A DNA stretch of 64,000 nucleotides from assembly GCF_027947595.1 (NCBI RefSeq), contig NZ_CP116257.1, positions 6,880,001 to 6,944,000 of the forward strand, given 5' to 3'. Shown one piece after another: positions 38,748 through 47,778 of the stretch. The position numbers and the translations under genes are program-made. The DNA is from Streptomyces lienomycini. GTDB taxonomy: Bacteria; Actinomycetota; Actinomycetes; Streptomycetales; Streptomycetaceae. The notes beneath the pieces were generated by a model. It was given only the letters and a program-made list of their open reading frames with translations, was not told where the DNA came from and made no database searches. Every line of letters begins with the position of its first letter. Position 1 is the stretch's first letter.

Positions 38748-39527
38748 TCAGCAGGCGGGGACGTCGCCCTTGCCGCTCCGCAGTGCCTTGAGCGAGTCGA
38801 CCGCGCCCTTGAGGGTGGTGACCGGCACCAGCCGGAGCCCCTTCGGCAGCTCGGCCCGCGCGTCCGAGCACTCCGCCTTCGGCACCAGGAAGACGGTGGC
38901 CCCGTCCCGCCGGGCAGCCTGCGTCTTGAGCGGCACGCCGCCGACGGCGCCGACCTTGCCGTCGTCGGTGATGGTCCCGGTGCCCGCGACGACCTTGCCC
39001 CCGGTGAGATCACCGGGGCCGAGCTTGTCGACGATGCCGAGCGAGAAGAGCAGCCCGGCGCTGGGGCCGCCGACGTCCTCCAGGCGGAGCTTGACGTCGA
39101 CGCCGTCCCCGTCCATCCGGAGGTACCGGAGCGCGGCCGTGGTGGCCGAGTCCTGCGACTCCTCCATCTGCTCCCGGTTGTACTCCTCGATCTCGCCGAC
39201 GTCGTCGCCGCTCGGGTAGACGGCGTCGCGCGGCATCACGGCCCGGTCGGTGTCGAACCAGCTGCCGAGCACGTCGCCGAGGTGGATGTCGGCGTCCGGT
39301 CCGGTCGCCTCGATCGTCGTCATCCGCAGCTGACCGCTGGTGGCGTGCGTCGGCGCCCCGCTGACGGTGATCACCTCGGCCCCCTGGTTCTCGCCCAGCA
39401 CATCGGCCGTGAGCCCCGGCTGCGCCACGGAGAACGGCAGCGGCGCGAATACGGCGGTCGCGAGCAGCGCCGCGACGGGAAGGCCGCAGACGGCGAGGAA
39501 CTGGGGGCGCGTGAGACGAGAGAGCAC
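38748..39527 (-). CDS. membrane-anchored S16 (Lon-like) PDZ protease
   Basis: The protein has 259 residues: one N-terminal membrane helix (FLAVCGLPVAALLATAVFAPLPF), a PDZ-like middle, and a Lon-type proteolytic domain with the serine in GGPSAGLLFSL and the lysine in PLKTQAARRDGAT. It lacks an ATPase domain, as in the YlbL group. GTG 39527 is 7 nt after TAGATT, suggesting a leaderless mRNA. Substrates are unknown. Confidence 0.88.
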   Translation of the reverse strand: MLSRLTRPQFLAVCGLPVAALLATAVFAPLPFSVAQPGLTADVLGENQGAEVITVSGAPTHATSGQLRMTTIEATGPDADIHLGDVLGSWFDTDRAVMPRDAVYPSGDDVGEIEEYNREQMEESQDSATTAALRYLRMDGDGVDVKLRLEDVGGPSAGLLFSLGIVDKLGPGDLTGGKVVAGTGTITDDGKVGAVGGVPLKTQAARRDGATVFLVPKAECSDARAELPKGLRLVPVTTLKGAVDSLKALRSGKGDVPAC

Positions 39528-39604
39528 GGAGTCAATCTAACGTGGCGCCGTCCCGGCGGCTCGGACGCCCGGGGCCCGCCGGTATCGGCGCGCGCGGCGG
39601 GAGG

Positions 39605-40264
39605 TCACCGCAGCGCCTCCGCCACCTCCCGGGCCGCGTGCATCACGCGTTCGCCCACGCGCTCGGGGACGACGTCGGCCAGCATGACCACGCCGACGCT
39701 GCCCTCCACGCCCGTCACGCCGAGCAGCGGGGCGGCCGCTCCGCAGGCGCCGGCCTCGAGTTCGCCGTGGGTGAGGGTGTAGCCGGACCCGTCCACGGGC
39801 TCGCCCGCGGGCTGGGGCGGCTGGCGGGCGGCCAGGATCGCCTTGCCCGCGGCGCCCCGCTCCAGGGGGTGCCGGAATCCCGCGCGGTAGGCGACGTGGT
39901 AGTCGGTCCAGGTCGGCTCCACCACGGCCACGGCCAGCGCCTCCGCGCCGTCCACCAGGGTGAGGTGGGCCGTCGCCCCGATGTCCTCGGCCAGCGAGCG
40001 CAGCGCCGGCATCGCCGCCTCGCGGACCAGGGGGTGCACCTGGCGGCCCAGGCCCAGCACTCCGAGTCCGACGCGGGCGCGGCCGCCCAGGTCACGGCGT
40101 ACGAGTGCGTGCTGCTCCAGCGTGGCGAGCAACCGGTACACAACGGTCCGGTTCACGCCCAGTTTGTGGGATAGCTCGGTGACGGTCAGCCCGTGGTCGG
40201 TGTCGGCCAGCAGCTTGAGGACCCGCAGTCCCCGGTCGAGCGTCTGAGAGGTCTCCGCGGTCAC
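39605..40264 (-). CDS. IclR-family transcriptional regulator
   Basis: The protein has 219 residues: N-terminal winged helix SQTLDRGLRVLKLLADTDHGLTVTELSHKLGVNRTVVYRLLATLEQHALV and a C-terminal effector-binding domain (GATAHLTLVDGAEALAVAVVEP, PLERGAAGKAIL). The internal GTG at 40264 is chosen because AAGGAG sits eight bases upstream; GTG 40273 would overlap that site. The effector and targets are unknown. It is monocistronic, with 11-bp tandem repeats about 260 bp upstream. Confidence 0.88.
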   Translation of the reverse strand: MTAETSQTLDRGLRVLKLLADTDHGLTVTELSHKLGVNRTVVYRLLATLEQHALVRRDLGGRARVGLGVLGLGRQVHPLVREAAMPALRSLAEDIGATAHLTLVDGAEALAVAVVEPTWTDYHVAYRAGFRHPLERGAAGKAILAARQPPQPAGEPVDGSGYTLTHGELEAGACGAAAPLLGVTGVEGSVGVVMLADVVPERVGERVMHAAREVAEALR

Positions 40265-40590
40265 GACGCCCACTCCTTAGTGGTGAGGTCGGCGGCCCTC
40301 CTCGCGGGGTATGCGTCACCGAGTCCCGTCAGTGACGCGCTTCAGAGGCCGCCGATCGGCTGACGGCCCGGCATTGTCGCGGGCCCAGTCGCTTCACGGC
40401 TGCGCTCCGCGGCGGCGCTGCCACGGGGCGTGTGCGTAGCGGGACAGTAACGACCAGGTCCGCTCAGCGGAAGGCTCCGTCCAGAATCCGGGCGCCAACC
40501 GTTATCGACTGCCTGTGTTTGTCCCGATACGTATCGCGTACGCATCGTGTACGGATCGCGCGCGCGGACCGGACTCCGCGCCCCGCGCGG
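40265..40590. other. 326-bp intergenic stretch with 11-bp tandem repeats
   Basis: No gene is seen between the helicase stop and the IclR start. At 40527-40559 three 11-bp units follow in tandem: ATACGTATCGC, GTACGCATCGT, GTACGGATCGC. The first contains the perfect palindrome CGATACGTATCG (40525-40536). The period of one helical turn suits a cooperative binding site. Confidence 0.55.
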
Positions 40591-42387
40591 TCACTTCATC
40601 CGCGTCGCCCACTCCTGCACCTTGGCGATGCGCTGGCGCAGTTGGCCGCCGGTGGCCTCGGCGCTGGGCGGTCCGCCGCACACGCGGCGCAGTTCGGTGT
40701 GGATGACGCCGTGCGGCTTGCCGCTCTGGTGGACGTAGGCGCCGACCATGGTGTTGAGCTGCTTGCGCAGTTCCATCAGCTCCTTGTGGGAGACGACGGG
40801 GCGGCGGTCGGCGGGCAGTTCGAGCAGGTCGGCGTCTTCGTCGGGCTTCCTGCGGCTGTGCGCGATCTGCCGCGCCTGCCGCTTCTGGAGGAGGAGTTGG
40901 ACCTGGTCGGGTTCCAGCAGGCCGGGGATGCCGAGGTAGTCCTGCTCCTCCTCGCTGCCGGGGTGGGCCTGCATGCCGAACTCGGCGCCGTTGTACATGA
41001 CCCGGTCGAAGGTGGCCTCGGACTCCAGGGCCTCGAAGGAGAACTGCTCCTGCTCGCCGGTGTCCTCGTCCTGCTCCCGGTTCGCCTCGTCCATCTCCTT
41101 CTCGGACTCGGCGTAGGGGTCCTCCTCGCCCTCCTTCTTGGGCTTGTCGAGGACGTGGTCGCGCTCGCGCTCCATCTCGTTGGCGAAGGTCAGCAGGTCG
41201 GGCACGGTGGGCAGGAACACGGAGGCGGTCTCGCCGCGCCGCCGGGACCGTACGAAGCGGCCGACGGCCTGGGCGAAGAAGAGCGGGGTGGAGATCGTGG
41301 TGGCGTAGACGCCGACGGCGAGGCGGGGGACGTCGACGCCCTCGGACACCATGCGGACGGCGACCATCCAGCGGTCGGTGCTGCCGCTGAACGCGTCGAT
41401 GTTCTTGGACGCGCCGGTGTCGTCGGACAGCACGACGGTGGCCTTGTCGCCGGTGATCTCCCGGATCAGCTTGGCGTAGGCGCGGGCGGAGTCCTGATCG
41501 GCGGCGATGACGAGCGCCCCGGCGTCCGGGATGGCCTTCCTGACCTCGGTCAGCCGCTGGTCGGCGGCGCGCAGCACGGCCGGCATCCACTCGCCGCGCG
41601 GGTCGAGCGCGGTGCGCCACGCCTGGCTGACGGCGTCCTTGGTCATCGGTTCGCCGAGCCGGGCGGCGATCTCGTCGCCCGCCTTCGTGCGCCAGCGCAT
41701 GTTGCCGCTGTAGCTCATGAAGATGACGGGACGCACGACGCCGTCGGCGAGGGCGGAGCCGTACCCGTAGGTGTAGTCGGCGGCGGAGCGGCGGATGCCG
41801 TCGTTGCCCTCCTCGTACGCCACGAAGGGGATCGGGTTGGTGTCGGAGCGGAAGGGCGTGCCGGTGAGGGCGAGGCGGCGGGTGGCGGGCTCGAACGCCT
41901 CCAGGCAGGCCTCGCCCCAGGACTTGGAGTCACCGGCGTGGTGGATCTCGTCGAGGATGACGAGGGTCTTGCGCTGCTCGACGCGGTTGCGGTGCAGCAT
42001 GGGGCGCACGCCGACGCCCGCGTAGGTGATGGCGATGCCCTGGTACTCGCGGCTGAGGGGCCCGGCGCTGTACTCGGGGTCCAGCTTGATCCCTATCCGC
42101 GCCGCGGCCTCGGCCCACTGCTTCTTCAGGTGCTCGGTCGGCGCGACGACGGTCACCTGCTGCACGACGTGGTGGTGCAGCAGCCAGGACGCCAGCGTCA
42201 GCGCGAAGGTCGTCTTTCCGGCACCGGGGGTGGCGACGGCCAGGAAGTCCCGGGGCTGGTCCTGGAGGTACTTCTCCATCGCCCCCTGCTGCCAGGCCCG
42301 CAGCTTGCCGGCGGTGCCCCAGGGGGCACGGCCGGGGAAGGCCGGGGACAGGTGGTGCGAGGTGCTGGAGCTGGCGGTGGTAGTCAC
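40591..42387 (-). CDS. SF2 DEAD/DEAH-box helicase
   Basis: This 598-residue ATP-dependent nucleic-acid helicase or translocase has motif I ATPGAGKTT (52-60), motif Ia VVAPTEHL, motif II DEIHH (146-150), motif III LTGTPFRSD and motif VI QAVGRFVRS. A charged insertion rich in E, D and K (about residues 410-450) and a C-terminal helical region follow. The family is conserved in actinobacteria, often near stress or DNA-repair genes; the exact role is unknown. It starts at GTG 42387. Confidence 0.9.
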   Translation of the reverse strand: MTTTASSSTSHHLSPAFPGRAPWGTAGKLRAWQQGAMEKYLQDQPRDFLAVATPGAGKTTFALTLASWLLHHHVVQQVTVVAPTEHLKKQWAEAAARIGIKLDPEYSAGPLSREYQGIAITYAGVGVRPMLHRNRVEQRKTLVILDEIHHAGDSKSWGEACLEAFEPATRRLALTGTPFRSDTNPIPFVAYEEGNDGIRRSAADYTYGYGSALADGVVRPVIFMSYSGNMRWRTKAGDEIAARLGEPMTKDAVSQAWRTALDPRGEWMPAVLRAADQRLTEVRKAIPDAGALVIAADQDSARAYAKLIREITGDKATVVLSDDTGASKNIDAFSGSTDRWMVAVRMVSEGVDVPRLAVGVYATTISTPLFFAQAVGRFVRSRRRGETASVFLPTVPDLLTFANEMERERDHVLDKPKKEGEEDPYAESEKEMDEANREQDEDTGEQEQFSFEALESEATFDRVMYNGAEFGMQAHPGSEEEQDYLGIPGLLEPDQVQLLLQKRQARQIAHSRRKPDEDADLLELPADRRPVVSHKELMELRKQLNTMVGAYVHQSGKPHGVIHTELRRVCGGPPSAEATGGQLRQRIAKVQEWATRMK

Positions 42388-42552
42388 GGTCTCCGAAGGG
42401 GGTAGAGCGGCTCGGCCACGTATGACAACCGGGCCACCCTACCGGCGGGCCGAGGCGATCGACGCGCGCACGGGGTCGGGTCACCCCCGGGTGGGACGGA
42501 CGTCACAGCGGCCCGCCCCGGACGTCACGGCGGCCCGCCCCATCGCACCGGC

Positions 42553-44022
42553 TCAGCGCTCCCGCACGCGCGTCGCGACCCACGCGCCGGCCAGCGCGAC
42601 CGCCGCCATCGGCAGGAACACCGCCGCGAAAGCCGCCGGGTGGGAGCCGGTGGCCCCGGCGGCGTCGGTGGCCGCGTGGGTCACCGTGCCACCGCCGAGG
42701 GCCGCGAAGGCCGCGCCGCCGGCGGACAGGAGGACGACGTTGGAGAGGCCGTCGGAGATCTGCAGGGCGGCGGAATTGGAACCGGCCTCCTCGGGGGCGG
42801 ACAGCTTGAGCAGGAGCACGCTGGTGGAGGAGATCACCAGGCCCATGCCGAAGCAGCCGAAGCCCCAGGCGACGGCCACCGTCCAGACCGGTACGGCGTC
42901 GATCAGCACGCTGGGAGCCGCGGCGACGGCCGCCGCGACCAGCAGCATGCCCAGCGCCATCAGACGCTCCCGGTACGGCTCCAGGCGCGGCCGGGACTGC
43001 AGCCAGGACCCGGCGGCCCAGGTCGCGCCGCCCGCCGCGAGGGAGAGTCCGGCCAGCGTCGGGCTGAGCCCCCGCTGGGTGACCAGCATCAGCGGGACAA
43101 AGGACTCGGCTGCGATGAAGGACCCCGCGGCCACGCCCCGCAGCAGCACCACGGAGGGCAGCCCGCGCACCGCCCGGTAGGTGCCGCGGGGCAGCAGCCC
43201 GAGGACAGCCGGGACGAGCAGCGCGACGCCCACCGCACCGGGGAGCAGGGAGATCCAGCGCAGGTCCTGGGCGGCGTACTGGAGCAGGCCGGCGCCCAGC
43301 GAGATGGCGAGGGCGAGGCGGATGCGGCGGCGGTCGAAGGAGGCCGGTGCGCCCCCTCCCCCGACGGGGCCCGCCGCGCGGCTGCGTATCTGCGGCAGCG
43401 CGAGGGCGAGCGGGACGACGACCAGCACCGGGATGCCGACGAACACCCAGCGCCAGCCGAGGTGCTCGGTCACCGCGCCGGAGGCCAGCGGCCCGACGAC
43501 GGAGGGGACGACCCAGCCCGCCGCGAACGCCGCCATGATCGCGGGCCGCAGCCGCTCCGGGTAGGCCCGCCCGACGACGACGTACAGCGCGACGATCACC
43601 AGCCCGCCGCCGAGCCCCTGCACGGCCCGCCCGAGGATGAACAGCCACATCGCACCGGCCGTGCCCGACAGCACCAGCCCGGCGGCGAAGGCGGCGATGC
43701 CGGTCGTCAGCGGCGCCAGCGGCCCGCGCCGGTCCGACCACTGGCCGGCGAGCACCATCCCGAACAGGCTGGTCGTGAAGTACCCCGAGAACGCGAACGC
43801 GTACAGCGACACCCCGTCCAGCTCCCGCGCCGCCACCGGCATCGCGGTACCGACCGCGGTCGCTTCGAAGGCGATCAGCACGATGACGGAGACGATGCCG
43901 ATGCTGAGCGCCCGATAGGCACGGCTCAGCACGGTCTCGGCGGGTTCCGTGGTCGCGGCGCCGGTCGTGGCGGGGGCGGCGGGTACGGCGACCTCGGTGT
44001 CGCGGGGCTCAGGGACGGTCAT
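42553..44022 (-). CDS. MFS drug-export-type transporter
   Basis: This 489-residue major facilitator has motif A (LAGQWSDRRGPL), motif C-like GWVVPSVVGPLASGAVTEHLGWRWVF, and 12-14 membrane helices, placing it with the DHA2/EmrB drug-proton antiporters. The Ala/Thr/Glu-rich N-terminal tail is cytoplasmic. ATG 44022 is seven bases after TACGCT, suggesting a leaderless transcript; the longer frame to 44223 runs into the WbqC gene. The substrate is unknown. Confidence 0.88.
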   Translation of the reverse strand: MTVPEPRDTEVAVPAAPATTGAATTEPAETVLSRAYRALSIGIVSVIVLIAFEATAVGTAMPVAARELDGVSLYAFAFSGYFTTSLFGMVLAGQWSDRRGPLAPLTTGIAAFAAGLVLSGTAGAMWLFILGRAVQGLGGGLVIVALYVVVGRAYPERLRPAIMAAFAAGWVVPSVVGPLASGAVTEHLGWRWVFVGIPVLVVVPLALALPQIRSRAAGPVGGGGAPASFDRRRIRLALAISLGAGLLQYAAQDLRWISLLPGAVGVALLVPAVLGLLPRGTYRAVRGLPSVVLLRGVAAGSFIAAESFVPLMLVTQRGLSPTLAGLSLAAGGATWAAGSWLQSRPRLEPYRERLMALGMLLVAAAVAAAPSVLIDAVPVWTVAVAWGFGCFGMGLVISSTSVLLLKLSAPEEAGSNSAALQISDGLSNVVLLSAGGAAFAALGGGTVTHAATDAAGATGSHPAAFAAVFLPMAAVALAGAWVATRVRER

Positions 44023-44161
44023 GGTCGTCAGCGTAAGGGCCGCAGCCCGCCTTGACCCCTGTCGGGAGGCGGTACGGAACCGGGACCTTGGTCGTACGAC
44101 CCGCCGGGTCAGGATGCCGTTGGCGAAGGGGGTGCGGCAGTCCTGCTGTGGCGGCCGCAAG

Positions 44162-44932
44162 TCAAGCAGCGGACCCCGGAAGGCCTTGTTCTGAGGCGAG
44201 CGTCCGCATGCGGGCGGCCACATCCTGTGGGCCGAGTGCCGCCACGGCCGACAGCGCAGTGAGTCTTCGGCCGGAAGACCAGATGTTGGTCGTCGGCGGC
44301 TGGAACGGCATGACTGCTATGCCCCTGGCAGCGAATGGGGCCGGATCGAGGTAGGTCATCCCGCCGGTCCCGCAAGCGTACGCGCGGGCGCCGGTCACGA
44401 CGCAGAGGTCGGCGAGCCGCTGAGAGCGTCCCGGCCGAGAGGGCAGATCGCTGCTGAGCAGGACTTGGCCCTGCCAGCCGAGCAGGTCCAGCAGTAGGCG
44501 GGGGGAAGCTGCGGCGACGGCGGCGGTCCTGCCGGTGACGAAGGCCTCCAGCACCTTGTCCAGCACCTTGGCGAGAGTCGGCCAGTGCGGGCTGGCTCCG
44601 TAGTGCTGCCGCAGTGTCCCCATGGTCTTGCGGCGGGCCCGGTCGGGATCGACGATCAACGCGTCCCGGATGAGAGTCGGCCTGCCCTGGGGAAGACGGG
44701 TGGGGACGGTGAGCCACTGCCGACGGCCCGGTGCGTCGAGGACGCCGAGGCGTGCTCGGTGCTGGTAGTCGCGGCGGGCGAACTGCACGTCGTCCAGGAC
44801 GATCCAGTAGTCCGCCGCGAACAGCTTGGCCAGTGTGGCCAGTCTCGGGAACAGGTTGGGCTGGTGAATCGCGCACAGCCCGCCCGGTTCCGGCAGGTCA
44901 GGAAGCGATGAGGCGGCTGGTGAAGCCGTCAC
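44162..44932 (-). CDS. WbqC-family protein
   Basis: This protein of about 256 residues has the WbqC-like opening CAIHQPNLFPRLATLAKLFAADYWIVLDDVQFARRDYQHRARL and the later TYLDPAPFAARGIAVMPFQ. The family is tied to polysaccharide or sugar-modification loci, but the reaction is unproven. GTG 44932 overlaps the 3' end of the YdcF gene by 35 bp and is taken as start; ATG 45028 is a longer alternative. It is the last of three genes (XRE, YdcF, WbqC) on the complement. Confidence 0.8.
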   Translation of the reverse strand: MTASPAASSLPDLPEPGGLCAIHQPNLFPRLATLAKLFAADYWIVLDDVQFARRDYQHRARLGVLDAPGRRQWLTVPTRLPQGRPTLIRDALIVDPDRARRKTMGTLRQHYGASPHWPTLAKVLDKVLEAFVTGRTAAVAAASPRLLLDLLGWQGQVLLSSDLPSRPGRSQRLADLCVVTGARAYACGTGGMTYLDPAPFAARGIAVMPFQPPTTNIWSSGRRLTALSAVAALGPQDVAARMRTLASEQGLPGSAA

Positions 44933-45566
44933 GGATGAGAGATTCGTACGCTCCACGCACGTCCTCCGGGACTTCCTGCTCGATGGCGAATCCGAGCTTC
45001 GGATACTCAACGACGCGCTGGAGGTCACCGACGAGCATGTCCAGGACGAGCTTCACGTCGCCGATGGACTTGACGTAGTCGTCGAACTCCAGCGGCTCCG
45101 ACGCGCAAAGGGTCTCGACGTCGGGCCACAGCTTGCGAGCGGTCGCGAACGACCTCCGCTCCATGTAGGGCTTGGAGACCAGCATCACCGTGGTCGGGGT
45201 GATGCCGGCGGCGGAGATGACCTCGCGGGAGAGGGCGATGTTCTGCCCCGTGTTGCCGGCGTTCGGTTCGAGCAGGATCGCCTCCGCAGGAACGCCGAGG
45301 TCGATGGCGTGCTCGCGGAAGTGGATGGCCTCACCGCGCGGGAAGACCTTGGCAGTGGTGGGACTGTTGCCGCCGGTGAAGACCAGGGTCGGAAACAGCC
45401 CGGTGCGGTACAGCTCGGCGGCGTGGGTGGCAACGCCCAGGTCATGGCTCCCCAGCCCGATCGCCACGTCGACGGGACGCGGCTCATGGTGCATCTGGTG
45501 GTAGTCCCAGATGAGCGCGGCCCGTTGCCACTGGTTCTCGGTAATGGCCTGCTGGCTGTCGCTCAC
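44898..45566 (-). CDS. YdcF-family (DUF218) protein
   Basis: This 222-residue DUF218 protein has a Rossmann-like fold: VDVAIGLGSHDLGVATHAAELY, LVFTGGNSPTTA and LEPNAGNTGQNIALSREVI. Relatives include ElyC and SanA envelope proteins, but this one has no membrane anchor and looks cytosolic. The partner genes suggest a nucleotide- or sugar-linked role. It starts at GTG 45566, 13 bp after the XRE gene. Confidence 0.85.
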   Translation of the reverse strand: MSDSQQAITENQWQRAALIWDYHQMHHEPRPVDVAIGLGSHDLGVATHAAELYRTGLFPTLVFTGGNSPTTAKVFPRGEAIHFREHAIDLGVPAEAILLEPNAGNTGQNIALSREVISAAGITPTTVMLVSKPYMERRSFATARKLWPDVETLCASEPLEFDDYVKSIGDVKLVLDMLVGDLQRVVEYPKLGFAIEQEVPEDVRGAYESLIRDGFTSRLIAS

Positions 45567-45579
45567 GCGTACTCCCTGA

Positions 45580-46680
45580 TCACCGTCGCCCGGGGCCAGT
45601 CGGCCCCTCGTTCATGGCCTTGATCCCCTCGATACTGCGCAGTTGATGCACAAGCCCGTACTGCGCGGCTGCGCGGGCAGCCTGGTCGAGGACCTGGAGC
45701 CCATCATCCTGCGTCGCTGCGTCGGAGAGCAGGATGTGGCCATGCGCGGTGTCCAGCCGTACGCGTTGCATCGGCGAGTCGGTGGCCCCGCTGCTGCGGG
45801 CGATGCCGATGAAGTGCAGGGCTTGGTCGAGGTCGCCGACGCCACGGCGGGCGAGGGCGAGTTTCTGGTGAGCCACCGACCAGTCGTCGGGTTCGGTGAG
45901 TTCCTCGAAGTCGCGGGTCGCGGCCTGCATCACCCGGGTCGCATAGTCGTGTCGACCGTTCTTGCTCAGCGCCGTGCCCACCCACAGGCGTGCCCTGGCG
46001 CGGTCGCGGTGAGACAGACGGTCGTCAACGGCGAGGCTTTCGTATTGGCGCGCGGCGGTCTCCACGTTGCCGGACATTTCCGTGACCACCGCGAGGGAGA
46101 GGTCGAGCTGGGCGACACGACGCGGGATGTCGAGTTGGGTGAAGACCGCGCGAGCACCTGTGTAGGAGTGCTGGGCGGAAAGCGGGCCGAGAACGGAGCC
46201 TTGATCGCGTTTGAGGTCACCGAGCAGTGCCGTCGAGCGGGCAAACAGATACAGCCCCTTCTCGTCCAGCCCATGGGCGTCGAACCGCGCCAACCAGCGG
46301 CTGAGCAGGCTGTCGGCAAAGGTGAAGTTCTGACGGGAGAGAGCGACCACGACACGGTCCAGGTCGTCGGCCCACGATTCGTACTCCCAGGCTCGGGGGC
46401 CGATGGCAGTGACGCGCCGTCCGGCACCTTGCATGCTGCTGGCCATCTCGGACAGGAGCGTCTCGAAGCGCAGGTGGGCAGGGGCGTTCGCGCGTCCGAG
46501 GGCGGTGTCGAGGATGGCCTGGGTGTCGGGTCTGGGCTCAGTGTCGGCGCGCTTGCTCTCCCACTTCGAGACCGTCGCGACGGCCACGCCGAGGTGCTCG
46601 GCGAAGGCCCGCACACTCAGACGCAGGGCGAGACGCAGAGCTCTGGCCTCCAGGCCGGTCCACTGGTGCACAGTAGCCAC
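45580..46680 (-). CDS. XRE-family regulator with TPR-like sensor domain
   Basis: The protein has 366 residues. The N-terminal helix-turn-helix reads ALRLALRLSVRAFAEHLGVAVATVSKWESKRADTEPRPDTQAILDTAL. The remaining 270 residues form helical TPR-like repeats (for example AVVTEMSGNVETAARQYESLA), as in quorum-type or ligand-responsive regulators. It probably controls the adjacent operons in both directions. It starts at GTG 46680. Confidence 0.88.
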   Translation of the reverse strand: MATVHQWTGLEARALRLALRLSVRAFAEHLGVAVATVSKWESKRADTEPRPDTQAILDTALGRANAPAHLRFETLLSEMASSMQGAGRRVTAIGPRAWEYESWADDLDRVVVALSRQNFTFADSLLSRWLARFDAHGLDEKGLYLFARSTALLGDLKRDQGSVLGPLSAQHSYTGARAVFTQLDIPRRVAQLDLSLAVVTEMSGNVETAARQYESLAVDDRLSHRDRARARLWVGTALSKNGRHDYATRVMQAATRDFEELTEPDDWSVAHQKLALARRGVGDLDQALHFIGIARSSGATDSPMQRVRLDTAHGHILLSDAATQDDGLQVLDQAARAAAQYGLVHQLRSIEGIKAMNEGPTGPGRR

Positions 46681-46683
46681 GCC

Positions 46684-46788
46684 TCACTCCCTTCCACCGT
46701 CATCGAAGCAGATGCGGGGGAGCGGCGGCACGGAAGCAGGACGGAAGTAGAACAGCGGGTGATTGGCCCGGAGGTCGGCGACCTCCAT
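46684..46788 (-). CDS. possible small protein upstream of the XRE gene
   Basis: A 34-codon frame (MEVADLRANHPLFYFRPASV continuing to CFDDGGRE) ends 4 bp before the XRE start, with GGAAGGGAG near its end serving the XRE gene. A GTG at 46803 would add five residues. Composition is not obviously an overprinted shadow, but there is no strong ribosome-binding site. It may be a leader peptide or may not be coding at all. Confidence 0.3.
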   Translation of the reverse strand: MEVADLRANHPLFYFRPASVPPLPRICFDDGGRE

Positions 46789-46833
46789 GCTCAGGATCGT
46801 CACCACGTGTCGGCACTTTGGACGGTCTCCCGC

Positions 46834-47262
46834 ATGGAACCTCTCACAGAAAATCGCCTGATCGGCGGACCAGTCGTCTACGGCTTCCTGCGGCTGGTGC
46901 ACGTCTCCGAAGCCCGCAGGGAGGCACTGGTCGCCTCGCTGGCCGAGTACTCCCGCAGCCACGAGCTGACATTGTCCGGCATCTTCACCGAACACACGGC
47001 CGGCGTCGGCTCCGGCTCGGCCGCCTTCACCGGCCTGCTGGACGTGTTGGCCCTGCCGGACGTCTACGGCGTGCTCGCCCCGGCCGCGTCGCACCTGGGC
47101 CCAAGGGCGATAGCCGCAGAACGAGGCCGACAAATCGAGGCCGTCGGCTCCCGGCTGCTTCTGGTCCGCCGGTCTCGCCACACATGCCCGGCGGCCACTT
47201 CCACCACGGCGGCCCATTGCCACAGCCCGGAAGCCACCTGCCTCCTGCAGAGCGAGTCATGA
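46834..47262 (+). CDS. small resolvase-like protein lacking the catalytic motif
   Basis: This 142-residue protein has a pattern recalling the serine-recombinase N-terminal fold: VVYGFLRLVHVSEARREALVASL, LTLSGIFTEHTAG, then AAFTGLLDVLALPDVYGVLAP and a late IEAVGSRLLLVR. The catalytic Y-x-R-x-S start is not conserved (YGFLRLVHVSE), and no DNA-binding domain follows. A binding or regulatory role is inferred. It is the first of four plus-strand genes, with ATGA coupling toward the next. Confidence 0.65.
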   Translation: MEPLTENRLIGGPVVYGFLRLVHVSEARREALVASLAEYSRSHELTLSGIFTEHTAGVGSGSAAFTGLLDVLALPDVYGVLAPAASHLGPRAIAAERGRQIEAVGSRLLLVRRSRHTCPAATSTTAAHCHSPEATCLLQSES

Positions 47263-47270
47263 GGACAGCA

Positions 47271-47657
47271 ATGATCGAAACAGTGCAGCGCTTCTTCGAG
47301 TCCCGCCCCGAATCCGTGGGGCAGGCGAGGGAATTCGTCTCCATGGTCCTGACCGGATGGGGCTGTACGGAACGGACGGACGACATCCGCCTCTGCCTCT
47401 CCGAGCTCGCCACGAACGCACTGGTCCACGGCACTGTCGCCGACCACGGGTTCCTGGTCCGTCTCAACGCCGAGGACGGTGTCGTACGCCTGGAGGTACA
47501 CGACAGCCGCCGCCAGCGACCCGAGCCCCGTCAGACCGTCGACACCGACCTGTCGGGACGCGGTCTGGTCCTGGTGGCCGCCCTCGCCGATGGCTGGGGT
47601 GTTCAGGACCGCGCACCGCTCGGAAAGATCGTTTGGTCCTGCTTCAAGGGTGCATGA
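47271..47657 (+). CDS. HATPase anti-sigma-factor-like ATP-binding protein
   Basis: This 128-residue protein is an RsbW/SpoIIAB-like GHKL kinase fold. The N-box LSELATNALVHGTV and the G-box TDLSGRGLVLVAALADGWGV are present. Such stand-alone domains are abundant in Streptomyces and often act as anti-sigma factors. ATG 47271 has GAGGA six bases upstream; ATG 47259, which overlaps the previous stop as ATGA, is the alternative. Confidence 0.85.
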   Translation: MIETVQRFFESRPESVGQAREFVSMVLTGWGCTERTDDIRLCLSELATNALVHGTVADHGFLVRLNAEDGVVRLEVHDSRRQRPEPRQTVDTDLSGRGLVLVAALADGWGVQDRAPLGKIVWSCFKGA

Positions 47658-47778
47658 CGTACGACCGCGCACCACAAGCGGGGTCGATCAGCTGATGTTC
47701 GGCCGACTTACCCGCACTCTCTGACACACCTGGGACTTCCCATAGGGACTCGGTCATACGGACGAGAGGAAAACTGCC

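Noticed and set aside
46684..47223. 179-codon complement frame opposite the resolvase-like gene.
   Set aside because: Most of it is the shadow of the plus-strand gene. Only its last 34 codons are kept as a low-confidence small frame.
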